This document shows positions 25,268 to 33,583 of a DNA stretch of 64,000 nt, piece after piece. Made by a program: the position numbers and the translations under genes. Origin of the DNA: Mycolicibacterium monacense (GTDB lineage Bacteria; Actinomycetota; Actinomycetes; Mycobacteriales; Mycobacteriaceae). Each line of letters begins with the position of its first letter. Within the stretch, counting starts at the first letter, position 1. The DNA is taken from contig NZ_AP022617.1 of the NCBI RefSeq assembly GCF_010731575.1, positions 1,860,001-1,924,000 of the forward strand, read 5' to 3'. Below the pieces are notes generated by a model. It saw only the letters and a program-made list of their open reading frames with translations. It searched no databases and was not told where the DNA came from.

Positions 25268-25711
25268 TCAGATCATGCCGGTCGCGTCGAAGACCCAGGA
25301 GGTGTCTGCCGTGGCGAGGTCTTCGAGCCAGGTGGGCGGTGCGGTGGCGGTCAGCCCCGACATGTCCCAGTAGTCCTTCCACAGCGTGATCTTGCCGTTC
25401 TCGACGCGGTGGACGGTGACGAAGCGCAGTACGGCGGTCTCGCCGGTCGGCCACTCCCACGTCTCGGAGTGCTCGTACATGACGTCGGCGCAGTTGGTGA
25501 CGAGTAGTCCGTCGTGGTTCTCGTAGCCGGCCAGGGGTTCGAGGCCGACCTTGAGCCGCTTGACGATGTCCTCGGGACCGCGTGCGGCCAGCGCCGGGCC
25601 CAGGGGCATGTCGGCGTAGATGCAGTCGTCGCTCAGATGGGTCTTCACCGCGTCCCAGTCCCGGGCGGACAACGCCTTCCACAGCCCGAGCACCGTATCG
25701 TCAACTGACAC
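25268..25711 (-). CDS. SnoaL-like / limonene-epoxide-hydrolase-fold protein
   Basis: A 147-residue NTF2-fold protein: VDDTVLGLWKALSARDWDAVKTHLSDDCIYAD is the usual opening, and the later ENGKITLWKDYWD strand is typical of LEH/SnoaL domains. An epoxide hydrolase or isomerase role is possible but residues cannot be assigned with certainty. It overlaps the stop of the amidohydrolase by 11 bases and should be co-translated. Confidence 0.78.
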   Translation of the reverse strand: MSVDDTVLGLWKALSARDWDAVKTHLSDDCIYADMPLGPALAARGPEDIVKRLKVGLEPLAGYENHDGLLVTNCADVMYEHSETWEWPTGETAVLRFVTVHRVENGKITLWKDYWDMSGLTATAPPTWLEDLATADTSWVFDATGMI

Positions 25712-27497
25712 TGGCGAACTCCGTCGTCGAGGCGGGTACGGCGGGCGCGCGGTGGGCGGCGCGCAGGAACCGCCCGGTGCGCTGCTTGCCGACCAGTCCG
25801 GTCGGGGAGCCGTCGCGGAACACCGTGTGCCCGCTGACCAGGACGGCGCTGACCGTGCTGTCGTTGCGGTTGACCATGCGCTCGAGCCCGCCGTAGAAGT
25901 CGACGCGGTCCTCGGCGTAGTCGTCGAGGCTGGCGTCCAGGTGTGCCGGATCGATCACCACGAGGTCGGCCCGGTCGCCGACCCGCAGGTGGCCGGCGTC
26001 GAGGCGGTACCAATCGGCGAGTTCGCCGGTGAGCCGGTGCACCGCCTGCTCGACGCTCATGAACGGCCGGCCGGCCTGCTGCGCGTCGTACACATGGCGC
26101 AGGAGGCGCAGACCCATGTTGTAGAACGCCATGTTGCGCAGGTGGGCGCCGGCGTCGGAAAAGCCCATCTGGATACCGGGTTCGCGGGCCAGCTTCTTGA
26201 GGACATCGGGCCGGTGATTGGAAATCGTGGTCCGCCAACGCAGTTCACGCCCGTACTCGAGTACCAGGTCGAGGAAGGCGTCGACGGGGTGCAGGCCGCG
26301 CTCCACGCCGACCTCGCCGAACGATCTGCCGACGATCGAGGCGTCGGGGCACTCGACGATCTCGGCATCGAAGAAGTCGCGCTGCCACACCCGCACGCCC
26401 ATCTTGTTCTCGTAGTCCTTGCGGAAGCGACGGCGGTAGGCCTCGTCGCGCATCAACGCATTGCGCTCGACCTCGTCGCGCAGGTGCAGTGCGGCCGCAC
26501 CGGATCCGAATTCCTCGAATACGACCAGATCGATGCCGTCGGCGTACACCTCGAACGGTACGGGCAGATGCTGCCAGCGGAAGTTCCCGCCGAGCCGGTT
26601 GGCCGCGCGGGCGACCGGGCCGAGGATCTTGATCGCGTACGGGTTCGACTTCACGTCGGCGGCCGAGAGCAGGCTGGTCTTCAGCGGATTGCGGAAGACG
26701 CCGAGGGACTGGGCCACCTGAGAGCCGAGGTTCAGCGGGTTCGCGATGTCGGGCGCGGACTGCAGGACCCGTCCGCTGCGCCGCAACAGCGCTTTGAGGC
26801 GGCGCAGTTCGCGAGGTTTGGCGTAGGTCGAGGGCAGGGTGCGCGAACGGCACGTGTCGCCGTCGACCTTGTCGAACAGCAGCTGTTGCGACGACATCCC
26901 GACGAATCCGGCAACCAGCGCCTCCTCGAGCATCTCCTCCAGCCGGGCCTGTTCGCCGCGCGTCGGGCGTTCGGTCCCACGGGTGGCGCGGTCGAGACCC
27001 ATGACGGCAGTCCGCATGTCGCTGTGCCCGATGAACGCGCACACGTTCGGGCCGAGCGGCCGGGACTCGAGCGCGCTCACGTATTCCTCACACGTCGTCC
27101 AGGTCTTGTGCCGGTCCACCGCGGCGATGACATGCTCACGCGGGATCGCCTCGACGCGGCCGAACAGGTCGCCGGCGTCGGTGCCGTCGACGTGGATGGT
27201 CGACAGCGAACACGACCCCAGCATCACCGTCGTCACGCCGTGACGCAGGGACTCCGTGAGCGCCGGCCCCTCGAGCACTTCGATGTCGTAGTGGGTGTGG
27301 ATGTCGAGCATGCCGGGGATCACCCACTTGCCGGCGGCGTCGATGATCTGGGGGCAGCCCGCGGCGTCGAGCTCCTCCTGCGTGACGGTGACGACATGGC
27401 CGTCGCGGATGCCGATGTTGCGGATCGCCGACGGCGCCCCTGTGCCATCGAACCAGCGGCCGTTGGCGATGATCGTGTCGTAGGTCACGACTGTCAT
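25701..27497 (-). CDS. N-acyl-D-amino-acid deacylase-like amidohydrolase
   Basis: A 598-residue metal-dependent amidohydrolase. The N-terminal beta sandwich (DTIIANGRWFDGTGAP) leads to the zinc motif DIHTHYD (about residues 64-70), and FSDAGAHLRNM near 465 supplies the late aspartate. The layout is that of D-aminoacylase/dihydroorotase-like enzymes; mycobacterial homologues are annotated as D-amino-acid aminohydrolases. The real substrate is unknown. Downstream is a SnoaL-like gene; upstream lies a palindrome that may control it. Confidence 0.88.
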   Translation of the reverse strand: MTVVTYDTIIANGRWFDGTGAPSAIRNIGIRDGHVVTVTQEELDAAGCPQIIDAAGKWVIPGMLDIHTHYDIEVLEGPALTESLRHGVTTVMLGSCSLSTIHVDGTDAGDLFGRVEAIPREHVIAAVDRHKTWTTCEEYVSALESRPLGPNVCAFIGHSDMRTAVMGLDRATRGTERPTRGEQARLEEMLEEALVAGFVGMSSQQLLFDKVDGDTCRSRTLPSTYAKPRELRRLKALLRRSGRVLQSAPDIANPLNLGSQVAQSLGVFRNPLKTSLLSAADVKSNPYAIKILGPVARAANRLGGNFRWQHLPVPFEVYADGIDLVVFEEFGSGAAALHLRDEVERNALMRDEAYRRRFRKDYENKMGVRVWQRDFFDAEIVECPDASIVGRSFGEVGVERGLHPVDAFLDLVLEYGRELRWRTTISNHRPDVLKKLAREPGIQMGFSDAGAHLRNMAFYNMGLRLLRHVYDAQQAGRPFMSVEQAVHRLTGELADWYRLDAGHLRVGDRADLVVIDPAHLDASLDDYAEDRVDFYGGLERMVNRNDSTVSAVLVSGHTVFRDGSPTGLVGKQRTGRFLRAAHRAPAVPASTTEFASVS

Positions 27498-27537
27498 AGA
27501 ACAGTCCCGGTGCGGCGGGTGTCAACGATTCCAGTGA

Positions 27538-27555
27538 ACAGATTTCCTGATCTGT
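27538..27555. promoter_or_regulatory. Palindrome upstream of the amidohydrolase
   Basis: ACAGAT (27538-27543) and ATCTGT (27550-27555) are inverted around a 6-base spacer, 40 bases upstream of the amidohydrolase start and downstream of the SDR stop. It could be an operator; the short arms make a terminator less likely. Confidence 0.45.
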
Positions 27556-27579
27556 CTATTTAGGCTCTCAACTGCGTGT

Positions 27580-28503
27580 TCACCCAGTCCATGAGTCCGG
27601 TTGGCGTTGATCCACGTCGGTGAATCCGTACTCGCGGGCGAGTTCGGCCGAGCTCAGCGAGCGCTGATTCCACTGCTGACGATCACGGTCGGCGGCGATC
27701 GCCGCGACGGCGCGGCCCACATACCGCGGGGTCTCGGACTCCGCGAAGCCGGGCGGGGCCGGCGGGCGGCCGTCCGCGCGGTCGGCGTTCAGCGCCGTAC
27801 GCCAGTCGGCTTCGGTGACGCCGTAATTGTCGAGCATCATCTCCGAACGCAGCCACCCCGGGCTCACGGCGACCGCGGCGGCACCGAAGGGCGCCAGTTC
27901 ATGTCCGTGACTGAACGCCAGCCGGTTGACGGCACACTTGACCAGGTCGTAGAACACCGAGATCCGGTAGCGTGCCGCATTGTATTCCGTTGTGCCGTCG
28001 GTGATCTCGACGAGCAGGCCGCCGGGCCGGGCGGTCAGCAACGGCAGCGGGGCGTGCGAGGTGATGAGATGGGTCTCCAGTCCGAGCCGCACGATGCGTA
28101 GTCCGTCGGCCAGATCGTGCTCCCACATCGGGCGGCCCCACGTGGGCGGCGGGCCCTTCAGCACCTCGGCACCCCAGATGTCGTTGACCAGGATGTCGAT
28201 CCGGCCGTGCTCGCTGCCCAGCCTGTCGGCCAACGTGCGCACCTGTTCGGCGTCGAGGTGGTCGACGCGGTAGGCGATGCCGCGACCGCCGAGAGCGGTG
28301 ACGAGTTCGGCGGTCTCCTCGATCGTCTCCGGCCGGTCGTAGTCGGATCCGCCAGGTTCGGTCCTGCTGCTGCGTCCAGTGCAGATGACGGTGGCACCCG
28401 CCTCGCCGAGGGCGGCGGCTATCCCGCGCCCGGCGCCGCGGGTCGCCCCCGCCACCACCGCGATGCGGTCACGTAACGCATCCGGATCGGGGCGCCATGT
28501 CAT
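27580..28503 (-). CDS. Short-chain dehydrogenase/reductase
   Basis: A 307-residue SDR. The cofactor motif is GATRGAGRGIA (about 18-28), with R47-S48 after the second strand suggesting NADP(H). The active-site region is unusual: the expected YxxxK reads Y(N)AARYRISVFYDLVKCAVN, so Y-D-L-V-K supplies the Tyr/Lys. The C-terminal SAELAREYGFTDVD tail resembles a conserved extension of this SDR subgroup. Its substrate is unknown. The CATACT element 6 bases before the ATG suggests a leaderless transcript. Confidence 0.85.
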   Translation of the reverse strand: MTWRPDPDALRDRIAVVAGATRGAGRGIAAALGEAGATVICTGRSSRTEPGGSDYDRPETIEETAELVTALGGRGIAYRVDHLDAEQVRTLADRLGSEHGRIDILVNDIWGAEVLKGPPPTWGRPMWEHDLADGLRIVRLGLETHLITSHAPLPLLTARPGGLLVEITDGTTEYNAARYRISVFYDLVKCAVNRLAFSHGHELAPFGAAAVAVSPGWLRSEMMLDNYGVTEADWRTALNADRADGRPPAPPGFAESETPRYVGRAVAAIAADRDRQQWNQRSLSSAELAREYGFTDVDQRQPDSWTG

Positions 28504-28569
28504 GACGCGAGTATGGCGCGGTGAGGCAATCGGTTCCGCCGCTTCGGCGATGAGCGCATACTCGCGAAC
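28504..28569. promoter_or_regulatory. Mirror-image divergent leaderless promoters
   Basis: CATACT occurs 6 bases before the minus-strand ATG (28510-28515, read on -) and again 7 bases before the plus-strand GTG (28557-28562). Both are within an inverted repeat CGCGAGTATG...CATACTCGCG. Each is placed as the -10 of a transcript beginning at the start codon. Confidence 0.5.
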
Positions 28570-29481
28570 GTGACACCGCTGCAGCGCTACATCGCCGAAG
28601 AGATCGCGACCGACCACGTCGACGGATTGCTGTCCCGCCGTGAGGCGTTGCGCAGGCTCTCCCTGATCGGCATCGGCACCGCGGGCGCGACCGCACTGTT
28701 CGCCGCGTGCAGCGAGAACAAGCAGGAGGAAGCCGAGGCGCCCGTGACATCGAGCGGCGCCGCCACGGTCAGTGCGCCGCCGCCGGGATCGCAGAACGCG
28801 GTCCCGACCGAGCCCGTCACCTGGGCGGGCCCCCGCGGCGAGTTGCAGGGCGCGTGGGCGGCGGCGGACCAACCGCGTGGCGCGGTGCTGGTGATCCACG
28901 AGAACAAGGGACTCAACGACTACATCCGGTCGGTCGCCGGTCGGTTCGGCGGCATCGGTTACTCCGCCCTCGCGATCGATCTGCTCTCCGGGCAGGGGGG
29001 CACCGCGACGTTCGCCGATCCGGCCGAGGCGACCGCGGCGCTGAGCAAGCTGCCGCCCGAGGAGGCGGTCGCCGATCTGAGATCCGGAATCGACGAGTTG
29101 AGCCGCCGGCTGCCGGACCGCAAACTCGCGGCGGTCGGGTTCTGCATGGGCGGTGGCATGGTGTGGCGGCTGTTGGCCGCGGGCGAGCCACGATTGGCAG
29201 CGGCGGTGCCCTTCTACGGCCCAACCCCGGAGAACCCAGACTTCTCCGGTTCGAAAGACGTTGCGGTGCTGGGCATCTATGCTTCGCAGGACCAGCGGGT
29301 CAACGCCAGCGAACCGGTGGCGCGCGCCGCACTCGAAAAGGCCGGCATGGTCTTCGAACTCGTCACCGAGCCCGATGCCAACCACGCCTTCTTCAACGAC
29401 ACCGGTGAGCGCTACAACGCCGCCGCCGCCGCTGACGCGTGGAAACGCTTGCAGGAGTGGTTCTCCCGCTACGTCGACTGA
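28570..29481 (+). CDS. Exported dienelactone hydrolase-family protein
   Basis: A 303-residue alpha/beta-hydrolase. Near the N-terminus SRREALRRLSLIGIGTAGATALFAAC combines a twin-arginine motif with a lipobox-like cysteine, so it may be a Tat-exported lipoprotein. The DLH domain has Cys nucleophile GFCMGGGM, an Asp in ASQDQRVNA and His in EPDANHAFFND. It may hydrolyse a lactone or ester outside the membrane. The stop overlaps the convergent HNH gene by 13 bases. Confidence 0.88.
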   Translation: MTPLQRYIAEEIATDHVDGLLSRREALRRLSLIGIGTAGATALFAACSENKQEEAEAPVTSSGAATVSAPPPGSQNAVPTEPVTWAGPRGELQGAWAAADQPRGAVLVIHENKGLNDYIRSVAGRFGGIGYSALAIDLLSGQGGTATFADPAEATAALSKLPPEEAVADLRSGIDELSRRLPDRKLAAVGFCMGGGMVWRLLAAGEPRLAAAVPFYGPTPENPDFSGSKDVAVLGIYASQDQRVNASEPVARAALEKAGMVFELVTEPDANHAFFNDTGERYNAAAAADAWKRLQEWFSRYVD

Positions 29482-30836
29482 TCGTCCTCGTCGTCTCTAC
29501 CGTCGTCGCCGTCTTGACCGTCGTCGTTGTCGGTGAGGTAGCGGTGGGGGTGGAAGTGGTTGTTGATGCGGGGTTGGTCGGTGTCGTGGTCTTCGGGTGG
29601 GGTCCATTGGGTGCGGCCGTTGCCGGGGCGGTGGGTGGTCCATCCGGTTTTTTCGATGAGCAGGTTGGCGGGTTGGCAGGCGAGGGTGAGGTCGTCGATG
29701 TCGGTGCGCCCACCGCGGGAGTAGTCGTGGGTGTGGTGGGCTTCGGTCCAGTAGAACGGCACGGTGCAGCCGGGGTGGGTGCAGCCTCTGTCGCGGGCGA
29801 ACAGGGCCAGGCGTTGGGCGGTGGTGGCGCAGCGTTTGGCGCGGCCGAAATACAGGATTTCTTCGGTGTGGTCGTCGAAGACCGCCAGGTAGTGCCGGGA
29901 GTGGGCGGCCATCCGGATCAGATCCCGGATGGGGATCTTGTTGCCGCCGCCGGTGTGCGCCCAGCCGGCGGCGCGTTCCAGCTCGCTGAGCGTCATCGTC
30001 GCGATGATGCTGGCGGGAACGCCGGCGATGTGACCAAGGGCGCCCGACTGCACATGGTCCCGCATTGCTCGGGTGAGGGCGTCGTGGTGGCGTTGTCCGG
30101 TGGTGCGGTCGTCGCGGCCGGTGTGGGTGTCGTCGTGGGGCAGGTTGGTGCCGGGGGCGGCGTATTTGGCGGCGATGAGGTCCCAGTGCGCGCGGGCTTC
30201 GGGGGTGAGCCAGCCCGAGACCCGGCTCATCCCGTCGGCCTGTTGGCGGCCGACGGTGAACTCGCGGCGGCGTTGGTGGGTGTGGTGGTCGGGTTCGGTG
30301 CCGTCCTGGTCGATGAACCCCAGCAGCGTGTCGGCAACCTTCTTCAACTGGTCGGGGCGCAACTGCAGGGCGTGGCCGACGAGGTCGCGTTCGTAGTGGT
30401 CGCGGCGCTCCCAGGACACCCATGCGGGCAGTTTCTTGACGAACTCCTGGATGATCCGCACGTGGGTGGTGCCGATGTCGCCGCGGGCGACCGCATCCGC
30501 GGTGTGGGCCAACTCGGTCTGCACCCGCTCCCCGGTCAGGGTGTGGCGCGGCCCCAACTGGCGCGCGTCGGTGAGCCGGTCGCCGGCGGTTTTGTCGGAG
30601 ATGCGGAGCCGGTCGGCGAGCAGCCTTTTCAACGACGTCGCCCCCAACGTGTGCGGGTCGGCGTCCATCAGCCGCGCGGTCAGGCGGTGCTCCACACTGG
30701 GCACCGCCCACACCGCTGCTTTGATGCGGTCCAGTTCGGCCACGATCTGCTCGTAGGAGAGCTCGTCGATGGAGGCGGTCTGCAGAGCGGCGATGGACGC
30801 CACGAGGTGGTCGACCGCGCCAGACAATCCATCCAT
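29469..30836 (-). CDS. DUF222 / 13E12-repeat HNH endonuclease
   Basis: A 455-residue protein of the mycobacterial 13E12 (REP13E12) family. The DUF222 domain spans about 30-300. The HNH nuclease motif is GCTHPGCTVPFYWTEAHHTHDY with downstream CQPANLL (about 365-405). The tail is very rich in Asp, His and Arg. ATG 30836 was chosen because a perfect LexA box ends 4 bases upstream, so it should be induced by DNA damage. 13E12 proteins are integration targets of some mycobacterial phage-like elements; their true role is unsettled. Confidence 0.9.
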   Translation of the reverse strand: MDGLSGAVDHLVASIAALQTASIDELSYEQIVAELDRIKAAVWAVPSVEHRLTARLMDADPHTLGATSLKRLLADRLRISDKTAGDRLTDARQLGPRHTLTGERVQTELAHTADAVARGDIGTTHVRIIQEFVKKLPAWVSWERRDHYERDLVGHALQLRPDQLKKVADTLLGFIDQDGTEPDHHTHQRRREFTVGRQQADGMSRVSGWLTPEARAHWDLIAAKYAAPGTNLPHDDTHTGRDDRTTGQRHHDALTRAMRDHVQSGALGHIAGVPASIIATMTLSELERAAGWAHTGGGNKIPIRDLIRMAAHSRHYLAVFDDHTEEILYFGRAKRCATTAQRLALFARDRGCTHPGCTVPFYWTEAHHTHDYSRGGRTDIDDLTLACQPANLLIEKTGWTTHRPGNGRTQWTPPEDHDTDQPRINNHFHPHRYLTDNDDGQDGDDGRDDEDDQST

Positions 30837-30839
30837 ACG

Positions 30840-30855
30840 TCGAACACTAGTTCGA
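30840..30855. promoter_or_regulatory. Perfect LexA (SOS) box
   Basis: TCGAACACTAGTTCGA is a perfect palindrome of the mycobacterial SOS form TCGAAC-N4-GTTCGA. It lies 4 bases upstream of the HNH gene's ATG, where LexA would cover the transcription start. Confidence 0.88.
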
Positions 30856-31061
30856 ACCACCGACAAAACGGCCGGCGATGTGACTGCGGAAACCACTGTG
30901 AAAAAGGAGGTTTGGACTAACTCGCGAGGGTACGCAAACTGCTGCGAAACCGCGAGACACGCACCCTCGCGCCAAAGAACGCAGGGGGAGTTCACGGCAC
31001 GTTCAGGTGCCGGTCGATGCGTGGCCGCGCAACGCACAGAAGCGACCGGTTTCCTCGAGGC

Positions 31062-32183
31062 ATGCGCGTGGTGCAGGTCGCCAACTTCTACGGGCCACGC
31101 TCGGGCGGCTTACGCACCGCGGTCGACCGGCTCGGCGCCGAGTACTGCGCGGCCGGACACGAGGTGTGTCTCGTCGTGCCCGGGCATCGCACCGAGCATC
31201 AGTGGTTGGCCACCGGCGTCACCCGAATCACCCTGCCCGCCCGCCTGATTCCCTTCACCGGTGGGTATCGCGCCGTTCTGCCGGGTCCGGTCACCGCCTT
31301 GCTTCACGAGTTGCAACCCGACGCGATCGAGGTGTCCGACCGACTGACGTTGCGTTCGCTCGGGGGATGGGGGCGACGCCACGGTGTGGCGACGGTGATG
31401 ATCTCCCACGAACGCCTCGACCGTCTCGTCGGGCAGGTCGTGCCGGGCCGCGTGGCTCGTGCGGTCGCCGATATCGCCAACCGCCGCACCGCGAGCAACT
31501 ACGACACCGTCGTCTGTACGACCGCGTTCGCGCGTAGGGAGTTCGACCGGATCGACGCCACCAACGTCGTCACCGTTCCGCTCGGAGTCGACCTCGACCA
31601 GTTCCACCCGCGTCGACGGTCGGATCAGATGCGGCGGCGGTGGGCGGCTCCCGATCAGACCCTCCTCGTGCACTGTGGCCGGCTGTCGGTCGAGAAGCAT
31701 GCGCACCGCAGCATCGACACCGTTGCGGCGCTGCGTCATTCAGGTGTCGACGCGCGACTGGTCGTGGTGGGCGAGGGGCCGCTGCGGCAGCGCCTCGAAC
31801 GCCAGGCCACCGGCCTCCCCGTCGACTTCACGGGGTACATCGGCTGTCGCGACACCGTGGCGGGCATCCTCGCGTCCGCGGACGTGGCGCTCGCCCCGGG
31901 ACCGCATGAGACGTTCGGCCTCGCCGCACTCGAAGCGCTGGCCTGCGGAACCCCTGCCGTCGTGTCCCGTACCTCCGCCCTCGCCGAGATCCTCACTGCA
32001 GACAGCGGAGCCGCCGCCGACAACGACCCGCAGGCGATCGCCGATGCCGTCGGACGGGTGATCCGCGTACCGGAAACGGTGCGCCGGATCAACGCCCGGC
32101 GGCGCGCCGAGCAGTTCACGTGGCCGCGAGCGGCCGAGGGCATGCTCGGCGCGATGTGCGCCGGTGACGTGGGAACCGTTTAG
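31062..32183 (+). CDS. pimC: GT4 mannosyltransferase, PimC-like
   Basis: A 373-residue GT-B glycosyltransferase of family GT4, closely resembling PimC, which adds the third mannose of phosphatidylinositol mannosides at the cytoplasmic face of the membrane. It opens MRVVQVANFYGPRSGGLRTA (glycine loop of the acceptor domain), and the donor site is PGPHETFGLAALEALACGTP with the EX7E pattern (about residues 285-304). ATG 31062 follows a GAGG site; upstream in-frame codons lack family similarity. Confidence 0.85.
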   Translation: MRVVQVANFYGPRSGGLRTAVDRLGAEYCAAGHEVCLVVPGHRTEHQWLATGVTRITLPARLIPFTGGYRAVLPGPVTALLHELQPDAIEVSDRLTLRSLGGWGRRHGVATVMISHERLDRLVGQVVPGRVARAVADIANRRTASNYDTVVCTTAFARREFDRIDATNVVTVPLGVDLDQFHPRRRSDQMRRRWAAPDQTLLVHCGRLSVEKHAHRSIDTVAALRHSGVDARLVVVGEGPLRQRLERQATGLPVDFTGYIGCRDTVAGILASADVALAPGPHETFGLAALEALACGTPAVVSRTSALAEILTADSGAAADNDPQAIADAVGRVIRVPETVRRINARRRAEQFTWPRAAEGMLGAMCAGDVGTV

Positions 32184-32258
32184 CCGCCGACGCGGAGGGG
32201 CACCCGCAATCAGCGGGACAGTCAATATGACCTTGCCCGACCGACCGAAGGAGCCGAC

Positions 32259-32864
32259 GTGGATACCAGCACCATCGTCTGGATCATCGTCGCAGTGGTG
32301 GTGGCGCTACTGATCATCGCCGCACTGGCGATGATGGCCCGCAAGCGCCGCAACGAGAAGCGACACCTCGAAGCCCAGCAGATCCGTCAGGAAGTCCAAG
32401 AGCACCATCAGCACGTCGAGCAGCGCGACCTGGTGGCGCAGCAGTCCGAGGCCGAGGCCCGGGCCGCAGCGGCCGAGGCGGAGGCGAAGGCTGCCGAGGC
32501 CGCCCGCCTGCGCGACGTCGCGTCGACCCACCGGGAGGCCGTCGACACCTCGCGACAGGAACTCGACGAGCGTCGCCGGTTCGCCGATGAGCTCGACCCG
32601 CACACCCCGAAGGCCGAGGACATGCAGGCGGACGGTCAGGACGCCGGACGGCAGGGTGGTCTCGGCGGCGGTCGGCACGAGGACACTCGTCACGGCGGGC
32701 CCCAGCAGGGCGCCACGCAGTATCCCGGTGGCGCACAGCAATCCGGTTACAACCAGCAACCCGGGTACTCCCAGCCCGGTGGCACCCAGCAGCCCGGCTA
32801 CCCGCAGCAGCCCGGCGCCGGGCCGGACAACGGTCGCACCGCGACCGACCGTCCCACCCGATGA
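32259..32864 (+). CDS. Membrane-anchored coiled-coil protein with Gln/Gly/Pro-rich tail
   Basis: A 201-residue protein with one N-terminal helix (about 5-26), a charged linker, and an Ala/Glu-rich coiled coil (about 35-100). The tail (about 130-190) has degenerate repeats of the QQPGYSQPGG / TQQPGYPQQPG type and should be disordered. The long soluble part is likely cytoplasmic. It overlaps the HAD gene by ATGA, so the two are made together. No family is recognised. Confidence 0.7.
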   Translation: MDTSTIVWIIVAVVVALLIIAALAMMARKRRNEKRHLEAQQIRQEVQEHHQHVEQRDLVAQQSEAEARAAAAEAEAKAAEAARLRDVASTHREAVDTSRQELDERRRFADELDPHTPKAEDMQADGQDAGRQGGLGGGRHEDTRHGGPQQGATQYPGGAQQSGYNQQPGYSQPGGTQQPGYPQQPGAGPDNGRTATDRPTR

Positions 32865-33583
32865 CCAACTCGCACAGCACGGCCGGTTCCGCACCGGCCG
32901 TGCTGTTCGATATCGACGGCACCCTGGTCGACTCGAACTATCTGCATGTCCACGCTTGGCACCGGTCTTTCGCCGACGAGGGGCTGACGGTTGAATCCTG
33001 GCGGGTGCACCGGTGCATCGGCATGGACGGCTCGACGTTGTTGGACAACCTGGTTCCCGATGCCGACGACGACACGCGAAAGCGTCTGAAGGACGGGCAT
33101 TCTCGCTACTACCTCGACGACAGGGGCCTGTTACGCCTGCTTCCCGGTGCGCGGGCACTCCTCGAGCGGATCAAGGAGCTCGGCCTACAGGTGGTGCTGG
33201 CCACCTCGGCGCCCGAGGACGAACTCGACGTGCTCCGTGAGGTGCTCGACAGTGAAGACGTCTACTCCGCCATGACGTCCGGGGAGGACGTCGACACCGC
33301 CAAACCCCAGCCCGACATCGTCCACATCGCTCTGGAACGCGCGGGTGTGGACGCCGAGCACGCGGTGTTCGTCGGCGACGCCGTATGGGACATCGAGGCC
33401 TGTCGGCGAGCCGGCCTGACATCCATCGGCGTGCTCAGCGGTGGCGTCTCCCGCGGCGAGCTCACCGAGGCGGGTGCCCGCGCGGTCTTCGAGAACGCCG
33501 AAGACCTGCGCGTGCACATCGACGAGAGCCCCGTCGCCGCGCTGCTGAGCCGTGCCGACACGAACAGTCAGGCCAAGGCGTAA
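32861..33583 (+). CDS. HAD-superfamily phosphatase (CbbY/beta-PGM-like)
   Basis: A 240-residue HAD subfamily IA hydrolase. Motif I is VLFDIDGTLVDSN (Asp17 or so as nucleophile), motif II VVLATSAP, motif III lysine in DTAKPQPD, and motif IV FVGDAVWDIEA. An alpha-helical cap (about 25-90) fits phosphatases of small sugar or nucleotide substrates. It is coupled to the preceding membrane protein by ATGA and overlaps the convergent Rv2629-like gene by 16 bases. Confidence 0.9.
   Translation: MTNSHSTAGSAPAVLFDIDGTLVDSNYLHVHAWHRSFADEGLTVESWRVHRCIGMDGSTLLDNLVPDADDDTRKRLKDGHSRYYLDDRGLLRLLPGARALLERIKELGLQVVLATSAPEDELDVLREVLDSEDVYSAMTSGEDVDTAKPQPDIVHIALERAGVDAEHAVFVGDAVWDIEACRRAGLTSIGVLSGGVSRGELTEAGARAVFENAEDLRVHIDESPVAALLSRADTNSQAKA

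Noticed and set aside
25620..27563. Plus-strand open frame of 647 codons
   Set aside because: Antisense to the amidohydrolase, which carries the DIHTHYD metal motif.
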